DNA from: an uncultured Oscillospiraceae bacterium
Lineage (GTDB): Bacteria > Bacillota > Clostridia > Oscillospirales > Oscillospiraceae
Assembly: GCA_934661715.1 (NCBI GenBank)
Contig: CAKUJL010000035.1
Span: 1 to 11,366, forward strand
Length of the DNA: 11,366 nt
Reading direction: 5' to 3'
Positions 1-6,829 of the stretch are shown here, piece by piece (positions within the stretch are counted from its first letter, which is position 1; every line of letters begins with the position of its first letter). A program made the position numbers and the translations under genes. The notes beneath the pieces are model-generated. The model was not told the DNA's origin and searched no databases. It saw only the letters and a list, made by a program, of their open reading frames with translations.

Positions 1-18
1 TTGGAAAGGAATCGCACC

Positions 19-900
19 ATGAAGCAAGTTCAAAAAAAGCAGGCGCTGGAGACGGCGGTACACGGCGTATTTCTGCTGCTGGGCCTCATTACGGTCGGCT
101 GCGTGCTGCTCATCTGCGTCTACCTCGTCGCCTCCGGCCTTCCCGCCATCCGGAAAATCGGCTTAAAAGACTTCCTCTTCGGCCCCGTGTGGGCCTCCAC
201 CTCAAAAACCGACCCGCGCTACGGCATCCTGCCGTTCATTCTGACGAGCGTCTACGGCACGGCGGGCGCGATCGTGCTCGGTGTTCCGGTCGGCTTTTTC
301 TCGGCGGTGTATCTGTCGAAGCTGGCCCCTTCGCGCATCAAACGGCTCCTGTCCGCCGCGGTGAGTATGCTCTCGGGCATTCCGTCGGTCGTGTACGGCC
401 TGGTTGGCATGCTCGTTCTCGTGCCCGGCATCCGAAAGCTCTTCCATGTGCCGGACGGCGCAAGCTTACTTGCCGCGATCATCGTGCTGGCCATTATGAT
501 CCTGCCTTCCATCATCAAGGTCTCCGTCACCGCGCTCGAAGCCGTGCCGAAGGAATATGAAGACGCGTCTTTGGCCCTCGGCGCAACGCCGGTCGAAACG
601 TATTTCCGCGTGTCCGTTCCGGCGGCAAAAAGCGGCATCGCCGCGGCGGTCGTTCTCGGCGTGGGAAGAGCCATCGGAGAAGCGATGGCCGTCATGATGG
701 TCTCGGGAAACGCCCCCAACATGCCCTCTTCGATCTTTGAAAGCGTCCGCTTTTTAACGACCGCGGTCGCCAGCGAAATGTCCTACGCATCGGGTCTTCA
801 GCGGCAGGCGCTTTTCTCCATCGCGCTGGTTCTGTTCCTGTTTATCCTGCTTCTGAACGCCACGCTCAATTTCTTCCTCAAACGAAACAAGGAGGGGTAA
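19..900 (+). CDS. pstC: Phosphate ABC transporter permease PstC
   Basis: One of the two inner-membrane channel subunits of the high-affinity phosphate importer PstSCAB. The 293-residue protein has about six hydrophobic segments (roughly residues 15-38, 70-100, 113-138, 148-170, 205-228 and 265-287). The ABC-permease EAA loop, which docks on the ATPase, lies at about 179-208 (EYEDASLALGA, then a conserved Pro and Gly). The FGPVW and YGILPF segments near residues 54-73 are typical of PstC rather than PstA. The reading frame is open from base 1 through a TTG, but I chose the ATG at 19 because GGAAAGGA at 3-10 sits 8 nt ahead of it. pstA follows after a single base. Its usual partner pstS is not in the window and would lie upstream. 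Length and motifs are normal for the family. Confidence 0.96.
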   Translation: MKQVQKKQALETAVHGVFLLLGLITVGCVLLICVYLVASGLPAIRKIGLKDFLFGPVWASTSKTDPRYGILPFILTSVYGTAGAIVLGVPVGFFSAVYLSKLAPSRIKRLLSAAVSMLSGIPSVVYGLVGMLVLVPGIRKLFHVPDGASLLAAIIVLAIMILPSIIKVSVTALEAVPKEYEDASLALGATPVETYFRVSVPAAKSGIAAAVVLGVGRAIGEAMAVMMVSGNAPNMPSSIFESVRFLTTAVASEMSYASGLQRQALFSIALVLFLFILLLNATLNFFLKRNKEG

Positions 901-901
901 C

Positions 902-1765
902 ATGAAAAAAGACACCTTCTCCCCTTCCCGCCGGGCTTATATCGGGCTTATGAAGGCGCTGATGGTTCTGTGCTCGGGTCTGACGGGAGCGCTCGTTCTG
1001 TTTCTGATCGGCTACGTGCTGGTCAAGGGCCTTCCGAACATCACGTGGAAGCTTCTTTCCACGTCTCCGAGCTATTTATCCAACGCCATCGGCATCCTGC
1101 CGGACTTCATGAACACGCTCTACGTGCTCGTCGCCGCCATTATCATCGTGCTGCCCCTCGGCGTGGGCGCGGCGATCTATCTGACGGAGTACGCAAAAAA
1201 CAAAAAAATCGTCGCCGCGATTGAATACGCCGCCGAAACGCTCTCGGGCATTCCGTCGATCATCTACGGCCTTGTCGGTATGCTCGTGTTCTGCGAGGCC
1301 TTCGGCATGGGAACGTCTTTGATGGCAGGTGCGCTGACGCTTGCGGTCATGAACCTTCCCACGATCCTGCGCACGACGCAGGAGAGCTTAAAGACCGTGC
1401 CGCAGAGCCTTCGCGAGGGTGCGTTCGGTCTCGGCGCGGGCAAATGGCGCGTGGTGCGCACGGTGGTGCTCCCCGGCTGCGTCGACGGCGTCATCACGGG
1501 CTGCATTTTGTCCGTCGGCCGTATTCTGGGCGAGTCTGCCGCGCTGCTGTTTACCGCCGGTTTTTCCCATGTGCTGCGCTCGGCGTTTCACGCGCTCTCC
1601 GGCTCCGGCGCAACGCTCACGGTCGCGCTTTATGTGTACGCGAAAGAAGAGGGCGAGTTTGAAGTGGCCTTCGCCATCGCGGCGATCTTGATGCTTCTGA
1701 CGCTTGCCATCAATCTGTCTGCCGAGCTCGTTTCCCGGCACTTCCAGAAAAAGAAGGCCCTCTGA
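902..1765 (+). CDS. pstA: Phosphate ABC transporter permease PstA
   Basis: Second channel subunit of the Pst phosphate importer, 287 residues, pairing with PstC in the membrane and contacting PstB. Hydrophobic segments lie at about 17-43, 66-95, 115-133, 138-155, 195-220 and 255-275. The EAA loop spans about 171-200 (REGAFGLGAGKW, then LPGCVDGVITG). The C-terminal LYVYAKEEGE block near 243-252 is typical of PstA. The start is ATG 902, one base after the pstC stop, with an AAGGAGGGG ribosome site just upstream, so it is co-transcribed and probably translationally coupled with pstC. Its last codons and stop lie inside a possible hairpin described separately. The LSGIPS-IYGLVGMLV block is almost the same as in PstC, at DNA level too. 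Confidence 0.96.
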   Translation: MKKDTFSPSRRAYIGLMKALMVLCSGLTGALVLFLIGYVLVKGLPNITWKLLSTSPSYLSNAIGILPDFMNTLYVLVAAIIIVLPLGVGAAIYLTEYAKNKKIVAAIEYAAETLSGIPSIIYGLVGMLVFCEAFGMGTSLMAGALTLAVMNLPTILRTTQESLKTVPQSLREGAFGLGAGKWRVVRTVVLPGCVDGVITGCILSVGRILGESAALLFTAGFSHVLRSAFHALSGSGATLTVALYVYAKEEGEFEVAFAIAAILMLLTLAINLSAELVSRHFQKKKAL

Positions 1766-1783
1766 CCGCTTTTCTGGATTTTT
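1744..1783 (+). terminator. Possible attenuator hairpin over the pstA stop
   Basis: CCAGAAAA at 1744-1751 pairs perfectly with TTTTCTGG at 1770-1777, followed by ATTTTT (1778-1783). The arrangement resembles an intrinsic terminator, but the 18-nt loop is long and the stem is AT-rich. It covers the end of the pstA coding sequence and its stop (1763-1765), so ribosomes finishing pstA would disrupt it. It could lower read-through into pstB, or it may be chance. Confidence 0.3.
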
Positions 1784-1807
1784 CCCTGAAGACTTCCTGA
1801 ACTGCTC

Positions 1808-1836
1808 TTGTCAAAGCAGCGAAGTTTTGTCATAAT
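1808..1836 (+). promoter_or_regulatory. Internal sigma-A promoter ahead of pstB
   Basis: TTGTCA at 1808-1813 (5/6 to TTGACA), a 17-nt spacer, then CATAAT at 1831-1836 (5/6 to TATAAT) with a TGN extended -10 at 1828-1830. This is the only gap in the pst-pho operon, so the promoter could give pstB-phoU-phoB-phoR a basal transcript independent of the upstream phosphate-controlled one. Predicted transcription would start near 1843, inside the ribosome site at 1841-1846, leaving an unusually short leader before the ATG at 1856. A CTGCT/AGCAG hairpin (1802-1806 with 1815-1819) overlaps the -35. Confidence 0.55.
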
Positions 1837-1855
1837 GAAGAAAGGACGAAAAAGT

Positions 1856-2611
1856 ATGCCGCCTATTTTATCCGCGCAGCATCTCGATCTCTGGTACGGA
1901 GCGCATCAGGCGCTGCACGATATCTCGATCGACATTCCCGGCAAAAGCATTACCGCGCTCATCGGCCCGTCGGGCTGCGGCAAATCGACGTTCCTCAAAA
2001 CGCTCAACCGCATGAACGACCTCGTCGACGGCGTGAAGATCACCGGCACCGTCACCTATGAGGGCCAGAATATTTACGACGCCTCCACCGACGTCAACGA
2101 GCTTCGCCGCTCGATCGGCATGGTCTTCCAGAAGCCGAACCCCTTCCCCATGAGCATCTACGACAACATCGCCTACGGCCCGAGGACCCACGGCGTCAAA
2201 AACCGCGCAAAGCTCGATGAGATCGTCGAGCGCTCTCTTCGCGGCGCTGCCATCTGGGACGAGGTCAAAGACCGGCTGAAGAAAAACGCCATGGGCCTCT
2301 CCGGCGGCCAGCAGCAAAGGCTCTGCATCGCCAGAGCCCTCGCCGTCGAGCCGAAGGTTCTTCTCATGGACGAGCCGACAAGTGCTTTGGACCCCATCTC
2401 CACCTCCAAAATTGAAGACCTTGCCATGCAGCTGCGTGAACAGTACACCATCGTCATCGTCACGCACAACATGCAGCAGGCCGTCCGTATTTCGGACAAC
2501 ACCGCGTTTTTCCTGCTCGGCGAGCTCGTCGAATACGGCACGTCGGAGGATATTTTCTCCCAGCCGAAGGACAAGCGCACCGAAGATTACATCACGGGGA
2601 GGTTTGGATGA
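1856..2611 (+). CDS. pstB: Phosphate ABC transporter ATPase PstB
   Basis: ATP-binding subunit that drives phosphate import through PstC-PstA at the cytoplasmic face. All ABC-ATPase motifs are intact: Walker [10 protein letters not shown] (37-45), Q-loop [19 protein letters not shown] (90-108), signature LSGGQQQRL (148-156), Walker B VLLMDEP (168-174), D-loop SALD (176-179) and switch histidine H204. The [11 protein letters not shown] stretch is diagnostic for PstB. The frame is open back to TTG 1808, but ATG 1856 was chosen because AAAGGA (1841-1846) lies 9 nt upstream and the resulting 251 residues match the usual PstB length. Its stop overlaps the phoU start. A 90-bp gap separates it from pstA. 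Confidence 0.97.
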   Translation: MPPILSAQHLDLWYGAHQALHDISIDIPGKSITALIGPSGCGKSTFLKTLNRMNDLVDGVKITGTVTYEGQNIYDASTDVNELRRSIGMVFQKPNPFPMSIYDNIAYGPRTHGVKNRAKLDEIVERSLRGAAIWDEVKDRLKKNAMGLSGGQQQRLCIARALAVEPKVLLMDEPTSALDPISTSKIEDLAMQLREQYTIVIVTHNMQQAVRISDNTAFFLLGELVEYGTSEDIFSQPKDKRTEDYITGRFG

Positions 2612-3261
2612 TGAGAAACCGGTTTGACGAACAGCTCAACGAACTCAACAGCGAAATGATCCGCATGGGAGCTCTGTGCGAGGAGGTCATCGCGCTGGCC
2701 GCGAAGGCTTTGAGCGAAGGCGATATTTCTTTAGCGAAAAAAGTCGGCCCTCTGGACACGCAGATCGACCAGAAGGAGCGCACGATCGAAACGCTCTGCC
2801 TGCGTCTGCTTCTCCAGCAGCAGCCCGTCGCGCGGGACCTGCGGCAGATCTCGGCGGCTCTGAAGATGATTACGGACATGGAGCGCATCGGCGATCAGGC
2901 CGAGGACATTGCCGAGATCGTCCAGTTCATGAACGGCCGCAGAAGCGAACACGACGGACTCTTGCAGCAGATGGCAAGGGCGTCTATCATGATGGTCACG
3001 AACAGCGTCGACGCCTTTGTCAAGCGCGACACGCATCTGGCCGCGCAGGTCGTCCGGGCCGACGATACGGTCGACCGCTATTTTGACGAGGTCAAGCAGA
3101 ACCTGATCGGTAAAATTTCCGAAAATCCGGCAGACGGCGCGTACTTCCTCGACTGCCTGATGATCGCAAAATATTTTGAACGCATCGCCGACCACGCGGT
3201 GAACATCGCCCAGTGGGTGGACTTCTCCGTAACCGGCGTACACAAGGAGGGAGCAACATGA
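2608..3261 (+). CDS. phoU: Phosphate signalling protein PhoU
   Basis: Cytoplasmic helical-bundle protein which in known systems links the Pst transporter to the PhoR kinase and represses Pho signalling when phosphate is plentiful. The 217 residues hold the usual two PhoU repeats, each with a metal-binding signature: [17 protein letters not shown] at 87-103 (E92, D96, E99, D100) and [16 protein letters not shown] at 188-203 (E191, D195). Length is normal. The start at 2608 overlaps the pstB stop as ATGA. A second in-frame ATG at 2611 is 8 nt from the GGGGAGG site (2596-2602), against 5 nt for the first, so the protein may begin one codon later. It is coupled in the same way to the response regulator downstream. 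Confidence 0.95.
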   Translation: MMRNRFDEQLNELNSEMIRMGALCEEVIALAAKALSEGDISLAKKVGPLDTQIDQKERTIETLCLRLLLQQQPVARDLRQISAALKMITDMERIGDQAEDIAEIVQFMNGRRSEHDGLLQQMARASIMMVTNSVDAFVKRDTHLAAQVVRADDTVDRYFDEVKQNLIGKISENPADGAYFLDCLMIAKYFERIADHAVNIAQWVDFSVTGVHKEGAT

Positions 3262-3932
3262 TCTGGTGCGTGGAAGACGACGCCAGCATCCGCGACATTG
3301 AGGTCTACGCCCTGCAATCGACCGGCTTTGAGGCACGCGGCTTCGAGGACGGGCAGGAATTCTGGAACGCTCTGCAAAAGGAAACCCCCGAGCTTGTCGT
3401 CCTGGACGTCATGCTGCCGGGGGTCGACGGCGTGGAGCTTCTCCGGCGCATGAAGTCCGATCCCCGCTTTTCCGCCATCGGCGTCGTCATGGCCACGGCC
3501 AAGGGCGCGGAGTATGACAAAATTCAGGGGCTCGATCTGGGCGCGGACTACTATCTGGTCAAGCCCTTCGGGGTGATGGAGCTCGTCTCCTGCGTCAAGG
3601 CGGTGCTTCGCCGCTGCCAGCCGGACAAAGCCTCCAACACGTTGGAAAGCGGCGGCGTCTGCGTCAATCCCGACGAGCACACCGTCACGGCAAACGGCCA
3701 GCGCGTGGAGCTGACCTACAAGGAATTTGAGGTTCTGCGGCTGTTTTTGCAGCACCCCGGCATGGCCTTCACGCGCGACCAGCTCATGGAAAAGGTCTGG
3801 GGCATGGACTATTACGGCGAGACGCGCACGGTCGATATGCACATCCGCACGCTGCGGCAGAAGCTCGGTGCCTGCGGCGATCACATTGAGACGGTGCGCG
3901 GCGTGGGCTACCGCTGGGAGGGCACAAAATGA
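3258..3932 (+). CDS. phoB: PhoB/PhoP-type response regulator
   Basis: DNA-binding response regulator of the OmpR/PhoB family, 224 residues. The receiver domain (1-120) has the acidic pair D7/D8, phospho-acceptor D50 (LVVLDVMLPG), switch T80 and K102 in LVKPFG. The winged-helix output domain (about 128-222) has LTYKEFEVLRLF, the RTVDMHIRTLRQKL recognition helix region and the C-terminal VRGVGYRW hairpin. In this context it should receive phosphate from the adjacent kinase and bind Pho boxes; a candidate target lies at 5638-5678. ATG 3258 was chosen over the earlier in-frame GTG 3213 because AAGGAGGG (3244-3251) precedes it and it begins directly with the first receiver strand. It overlaps the phoU stop by ATGA. 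Orthologues are called PhoB or PhoP; the sequence alone does not decide the name. Confidence 0.92.
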   Translation: MIWCVEDDASIRDIEVYALQSTGFEARGFEDGQEFWNALQKETPELVVLDVMLPGVDGVELLRRMKSDPRFSAIGVVMATAKGAEYDKIQGLDLGADYYLVKPFGVMELVSCVKAVLRRCQPDKASNTLESGGVCVNPDEHTVTANGQRVELTYKEFEVLRLFLQHPGMAFTRDQLMEKVWGMDYYGETRTVDMHIRTLRQKLGACGDHIETVRGVGYRWEGTK

Positions 3933-5584
3933 CAAAGAAAATTTTCCGCTCGATCTTGCTTGCCTGTGTCGGCGTGCTGCTGGCAAGCCTTGTGATCATC
4001 ATGGGCTGCCTGTACGACTATTTTGCGGGCGTGCAGACAAACGAACTGAAAACCGAGCTTTCCCTTGCCGCCTCCGGTGTCGAGCAGAGCGGCGAGGCGT
4101 ATCTGTCTTCGCTTAACTCGAACCAGTACCGCCTGACGTGGATCGCCGCCGACGGCACGGTGCTTTTTGATACGCAGGCCGACGCGGCGAGCATGGAAAA
4201 TCACGCAAACCGCGCCGAGGTCTCGCAGGCTCTTCTGACCGGCGCAGGCGAAAGCACGCGCTACTCCGCGACGCTGCTCGAAAAAACGAGCTACTACGCC
4301 TCCCGCCTTCCCGACGGCACGGTGCTGCGCATTTCCGTTGCGCGGCAGACGCTGGCGCTTTTACTTCTCGGCATGCTTCAGCCGACGCTGATTGTCGTGC
4401 TGGCAGCGGTCGCGCTGGCGGCGTTCCTGGCGACGAGGCTGTCAAAGCGCATCGTAGACCCCCTTAACGCCATCGACCTCGATAACCCGCTGGAGGCCAA
4501 GGCCTATGACGAGCTGGCTCCGCTGCTCGGCCGCATCAACCGCCAGCATGAGCAGATCGAAACGCAGCTTCGCGAGCTTCAGAAGCGCACGGACGAGTTT
4601 ACCCACATCACCGGCAATATGCGAGAGGGCCTCGTCCTTCTCGACAGCACCGGCGCGATCTTAAGCATCAACCCCGCCGCGCGACAGCTCTTCGGCGCGG
4701 ACAAAACGTGCGTGGGCCGCGATTTTCTCACCGTCGACCGCAGCCCCAGCCTCACAAGAGCCATTGAGACCGCGCAGCAGTCCGGCCACAGCGAGACCCG
4801 CGCCGAGCTTTCCGGCAGAGTCTATCAGCTGGATGTCAGCCGCATTGACTCAGGAAGCGAACACGTCGGCCTCGTGCTTCTGAGCTTTGATATCACCGAG
4901 CGCGAAACCGCCGAGCAGGCCCGGCGCGAGTTCACCGCGAACGTGTCGCACGAGCTCAAAACGCCGCTTCAGGGCATCATCGGAAGCGCCGAGCTGATAG
5001 AAAACGGCATGGTCAAGCCCGAGGATATGCCGCGCTTCATCGGCCACATCCGAAAAGAGGCGCAGCGCCTCGTCGCGCTCATTGCCGATATCATCCGGCT
5101 GTCGCAGCTGGATGAAGGCGTCGAGCTTCCGAAAGAGCCCGTGGAGCTGCTGGCCCTTTCGAGCGAGGTCGCCGAGAATTTACGCGCGGCGGCAGAAAAA
5201 GCGGAGGTCTCCATCCACGTCGACGGCGAGGCCGCCACGGTTTCCGGTGTGCGCCGGCTTTTATACGAGATGATCTACAATCTCTGCGACAACGCCGTCA
5301 AGTACAATAAGCCGGACGGCAGCGTGCGCATCCACGTGGAAAATCAGGAGTGCTCGGCGGTCGTGTCCGTCATGGACACCGGCATCGGCATCGCGCCGGA
5401 GCATCAGGACCGCATTTTCGAGCGCTTCTACCGCGTCGACAAGAGCCACTCCAAAGCCTCCGGCGGCACCGGCCTCGGTCTTTCGATCGTCAAGCACGCT
5501 GCCCTTTATCACGGCGGCAAAATCACGCTTGAAAGTAAGCCGGGTCAGGGCACCGAAATTCGCGTCACCCTTCCCAAGGAGTAA
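3929..5584 (+). CDS. phoR: PhoR-type membrane sensor histidine kinase
   Basis: Sensor kinase expected to phosphorylate the response regulator encoded just before it, with which its start overlaps as ATGA. Layout of the 551 residues: membrane helix 8-29, a small extracytoplasmic domain 30-141, second helix about 143-168, a short HAMP-like linker, a PAS domain about 222-325, the dimerization/phospho-acceptor helix with FTANVSHELKTPL (335-347, H341), and a HATPase domain with N box (N451, N455), G1 DTGIGIAP (483-490), F box RIFERFYRVD (495-504) and G2 GGTGLGLS (512-519). All catalytic motifs are intact. PhoR-like identity comes from this layout and the pst-phoU context. In known Pho systems the signal comes through Pst and PhoU, so the external domain's ligand is unknown. 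Confidence 0.92.
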   Translation: MTKKIFRSILLACVGVLLASLVIIMGCLYDYFAGVQTNELKTELSLAASGVEQSGEAYLSSLNSNQYRLTWIAADGTVLFDTQADAASMENHANRAEVSQALLTGAGESTRYSATLLEKTSYYASRLPDGTVLRISVARQTLALLLLGMLQPTLIVVLAAVALAAFLATRLSKRIVDPLNAIDLDNPLEAKAYDELAPLLGRINRQHEQIETQLRELQKRTDEFTHITGNMREGLVLLDSTGAILSINPAARQLFGADKTCVGRDFLTVDRSPSLTRAIETAQQSGHSETRAELSGRVYQLDVSRIDSGSEHVGLVLLSFDITERETAEQARREFTANVSHELKTPLQGIIGSAELIENGMVKPEDMPRFIGHIRKEAQRLVALIADIIRLSQLDEGVELPKEPVELLALSSEVAENLRAAAEKAEVSIHVDGEAATVSGVRRLLYEMIYNLCDNAVKYNKPDGSVRIHVENQECSAVVSVMDTGIGIAPEHQDRIFERFYRVDKSHSKASGGTGLGLSIVKHAALYHGGKITLESKPGQGTEIRVTLPKE

Positions 5585-5589
5585 AAATA

Positions 5590-5633
5590 AACCGACGGAC
5601 TGTGTAATGAAGCGCAGCCCGCCGGTTTTTTTT
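5590..5633 (+). terminator. Rho-independent terminator of the pst-pho operon
   Basis: AACCGACGG at 5590-5598 pairs with CCGCCGGTT at 5619-5627 with one A-C mismatch. The stem continues inward through CTG/CAG after a second mismatch. A run of eight Ts (5626-5633) follows. It begins 5 nt after the phoR stop. Confidence 0.85.
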
Positions 5634-5637
5634 GCGA

Positions 5638-5678
5638 TTTTACATGGATTTTACAAATTTCCGCTTTTGCGTTTTACA
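5638..5678 (+). promoter_or_regulatory. Candidate Pho box upstream of HAD phosphatase gene
   Basis: TTTTACA occurs three times, at 5638-5644, 5649-5655 and 5672-5678. The first step is exactly 11 bp and the second is 23 bp, about two periods; the slot between (near 5661-5666, CCGCTT) is degenerate. Direct repeats of TT(A/T/C)ACA about 11 bp apart are the known PhoP-binding pattern in Bacillus subtilis, and TTTACA fits it. A weak -10-like GATAAC (5694-5699) lies 15 nt downstream with no proper -35, as expected for an activator-dependent promoter. The site lies between the phoR terminator and the HAD gene. Binding by the local regulator is inferred. Confidence 0.55.
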
Positions 5679-5750
5679 AACCTTTGATATCCTGATAACC
5701 GTAAAGAGAAAATAAATTACAAAGAAATTGAAAGAAAAAGGAGGAATGGT

Positions 5751-6587
5751 ATGGATAACAATACTACGACAACAACAATGGAAAACAAGGAATTTATGCA
5801 GAAGCTTCAGGCGCTTCGGAAGAAGGAAGGCTTCATCTGCGACATGGACGGCGTGATCTACCACGGCAACCGGCTGCTTCCGGGCGTCAAGGAATTTGTC
5901 GACTGGCTGTATCGCGAGAACAAGCACTTTCTGTTCCTGACGAACTCGTCCGAGCGTTCGCCGAAGGAATTGCAGCAGAAGCTGGGGCGGATGGGTCTGG
6001 ATGTGGACGAAAGCCACTTCTACACCAGCGCACTGGCAACGGCGCGGTTCATCAGCTCCCAGTCTCCCGGATGCAGCGCGTATGTCATCGGCGGCGCGGG
6101 TCTTATCATGGCGCTTCACGACGAGGGCATCACGATGAACGACGTGAACCCCGACTATGTGGTCATCGGCGAAGGCAATTCGTACAACTACGAGAACATT
6201 TTGAAGGCAGTTCGACTGGTTCTGAAGGGTGCGAAGCTCATCGGCACGAACAGTGACCTCACAGGTCCTGCCGAAGACGGCATCATCCCGGCCTGCCGGG
6301 CAATGATCGCACCGATCGAAATGGCGACAGGTCAGACGGCCTACTTCGTCGGAAAGCCGAATCCCCTCATGATGCGCACCGGTCTTCGAATCTTAAGCGT
6401 ACATTCGGAAGACGCTGTGATGGTTGGCGACCGCATGGACACCGACATTGTCGCGGGCATTGAGACAGGTTTGGAAACCGTTCTGGTGCTCTCCGGCGTG
6501 ACCGACCGCGCAGACATTCGGAAGTTCCCCTATCGCCCCGGCATTGTTCTCAACGGCGTCGGCGACATTCCGGACAAGGCCGAATAA
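5751..6587 (+). CDS. HAD-IIA (NagD-like) sugar/nucleotide phosphatase
   Basis: Haloacid dehalogenase-superfamily phosphatase of the NagD/AraL/phosphoglycolate phosphatase group, 278 residues. Motif I is DMDGVIYHGN (nucleophile D31, general acid D33), motif II LTNSS (T65), motif III K202 in VGKPNP, motif IV GDRMDTD (D227, D232). The cap domain between motifs II and III is of the C2 type typical of HAD-IIA. Members dephosphorylate small metabolites such as sugar phosphates, phosphoglycolate or nucleoside monophosphates; the substrate cannot be read from sequence. ATG 5751 has AAGGAGG at 5738-5744, 6 nt upstream. The first 27 residues before the core are an unusual extension with five consecutive threonines, encoded by AT-rich DNA; internal ATGs at 5778 and 5796 lack such a site. 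The candidate Pho box upstream suggests expression under phosphate starvation. Confidence 0.88.
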   Translation: MDNNTTTTTMENKEFMQKLQALRKKEGFICDMDGVIYHGNRLLPGVKEFVDWLYRENKHFLFLTNSSERSPKELQQKLGRMGLDVDESHFYTSALATARFISSQSPGCSAYVIGGAGLIMALHDEGITMNDVNPDYVVIGEGNSYNYENILKAVRLVLKGAKLIGTNSDLTGPAEDGIIPACRAMIAPIEMATGQTAYFVGKPNPLMMRTGLRILSVHSEDAVMVGDRMDTDIVAGIETGLETVLVLSGVTDRADIRKFPYRPGIVLNGVGDIPDKAE

Positions 6588-6608
6588 AACAACATAACCC
6601 AAAGAAAA

Positions 6609-6640
6609 GCTTGCGGGAAATGTCCCTCAGGCGCGTTTTT
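6609..6640 (+). terminator. Likely terminator after the HAD gene
   Basis: GCTTGCGGGA (6609-6618) pairs with TCCCTCAGGC (6623-6632) around an AATG loop, with one mismatch and one G-T pair. Three bases later comes TTTTT (6636-6640). The spacing before the T-run makes it imperfect, but the position 22 nt after the HAD stop is right. Confidence 0.5.
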
Positions 6641-6646
6641 GTATGT

Positions 6647-6674
6647 CCGGAGACTATTTTCGCCGGGTTTTTTT
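6647..6674 (+). terminator. Second, weak terminator-like hairpin
   Basis: CCGG at 6647-6650 pairs with CCGG at 6663-6666, extended by one T-G pair, across a 12-nt loop and followed by seven Ts (6668-6674). The stem is short; it may back up the preceding hairpin and insulate the next promoter. Confidence 0.35.
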
Positions 6675-6725
6675 GTAACATTCTACAGAATTCCACGCAA
6701 ACCAAAATTTTAACCGGTACAAAAC

Positions 6726-6754
6726 TTGCCATGCCGCCCAATGCGTATTATAAT
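6726..6754 (+). promoter_or_regulatory. Strong sigma-A promoter of the galactokinase gene
   Basis: TTGCCA (6726-6731, 5/6 to consensus), a 17-nt spacer and a perfect TATAAT (6749-6754). An AT-rich stretch just upstream may act as an UP element. Transcription would start near 6761, giving a leader of about 70 nt that contains a GC-rich hairpin. Confidence 0.8.
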
Positions 6755-6786
6755 GCATGAGGAAATTGCAGAACGTACCCGGTTTT

Positions 6787-6804
6787 GCGGCGTTTTTCCG
6801 CCGC
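6787..6804 (+). promoter_or_regulatory. Leader hairpin upstream of the galactokinase ribosome site
   Basis: GCGGCG (6787-6792) pairs perfectly with CGCCGC (6799-6804) around a TTTTTC loop, in the untranslated leader and 10 nt before the ACGGAGGT ribosome site (6815-6822). No T-run follows, so it is not a terminator. It may stabilise the mRNA or bind a factor. I see no known riboswitch fold. Confidence 0.4.
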
Positions 6805-6829
6805 GCAGGTTGAAACGGAGGTATCTTTT

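Noticed and set aside
1808..1855. Longer PstB starting at TTG 1808 or ATG 1835
   Set aside because: Neither has a ribosome site, the added residues are not PstB-like, and TTG 1808 coincides with a -35 hexamer.
1868..2467. 199-codon minus-strand frame inside pstB
   Set aside because: Antisense to an intact PstB with all ABC motifs; no domain or ribosome site.
3213..3257. Longer response regulator starting at GTG 3213
   Set aside because: It would add 15 unrelated residues overlapping phoU; ATG 3258 has a strong ribosome site and begins at the first receiver strand.
3078..3986. 302-codon open frame on the minus strand
   Set aside because: It lies opposite phoU, phoB and phoR, has an Ala/His/Arg-rich sequence without motifs, and the plus-strand genes are unmistakable.
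6668..6720. Possible second Pho box upstream of the galactokinase gene (TGTAACA, TTCTACA, TTCCACG, TTTAACC)
   Set aside because: The repeats are degenerate and unevenly spaced, and the downstream promoter is near consensus and needs no activator.
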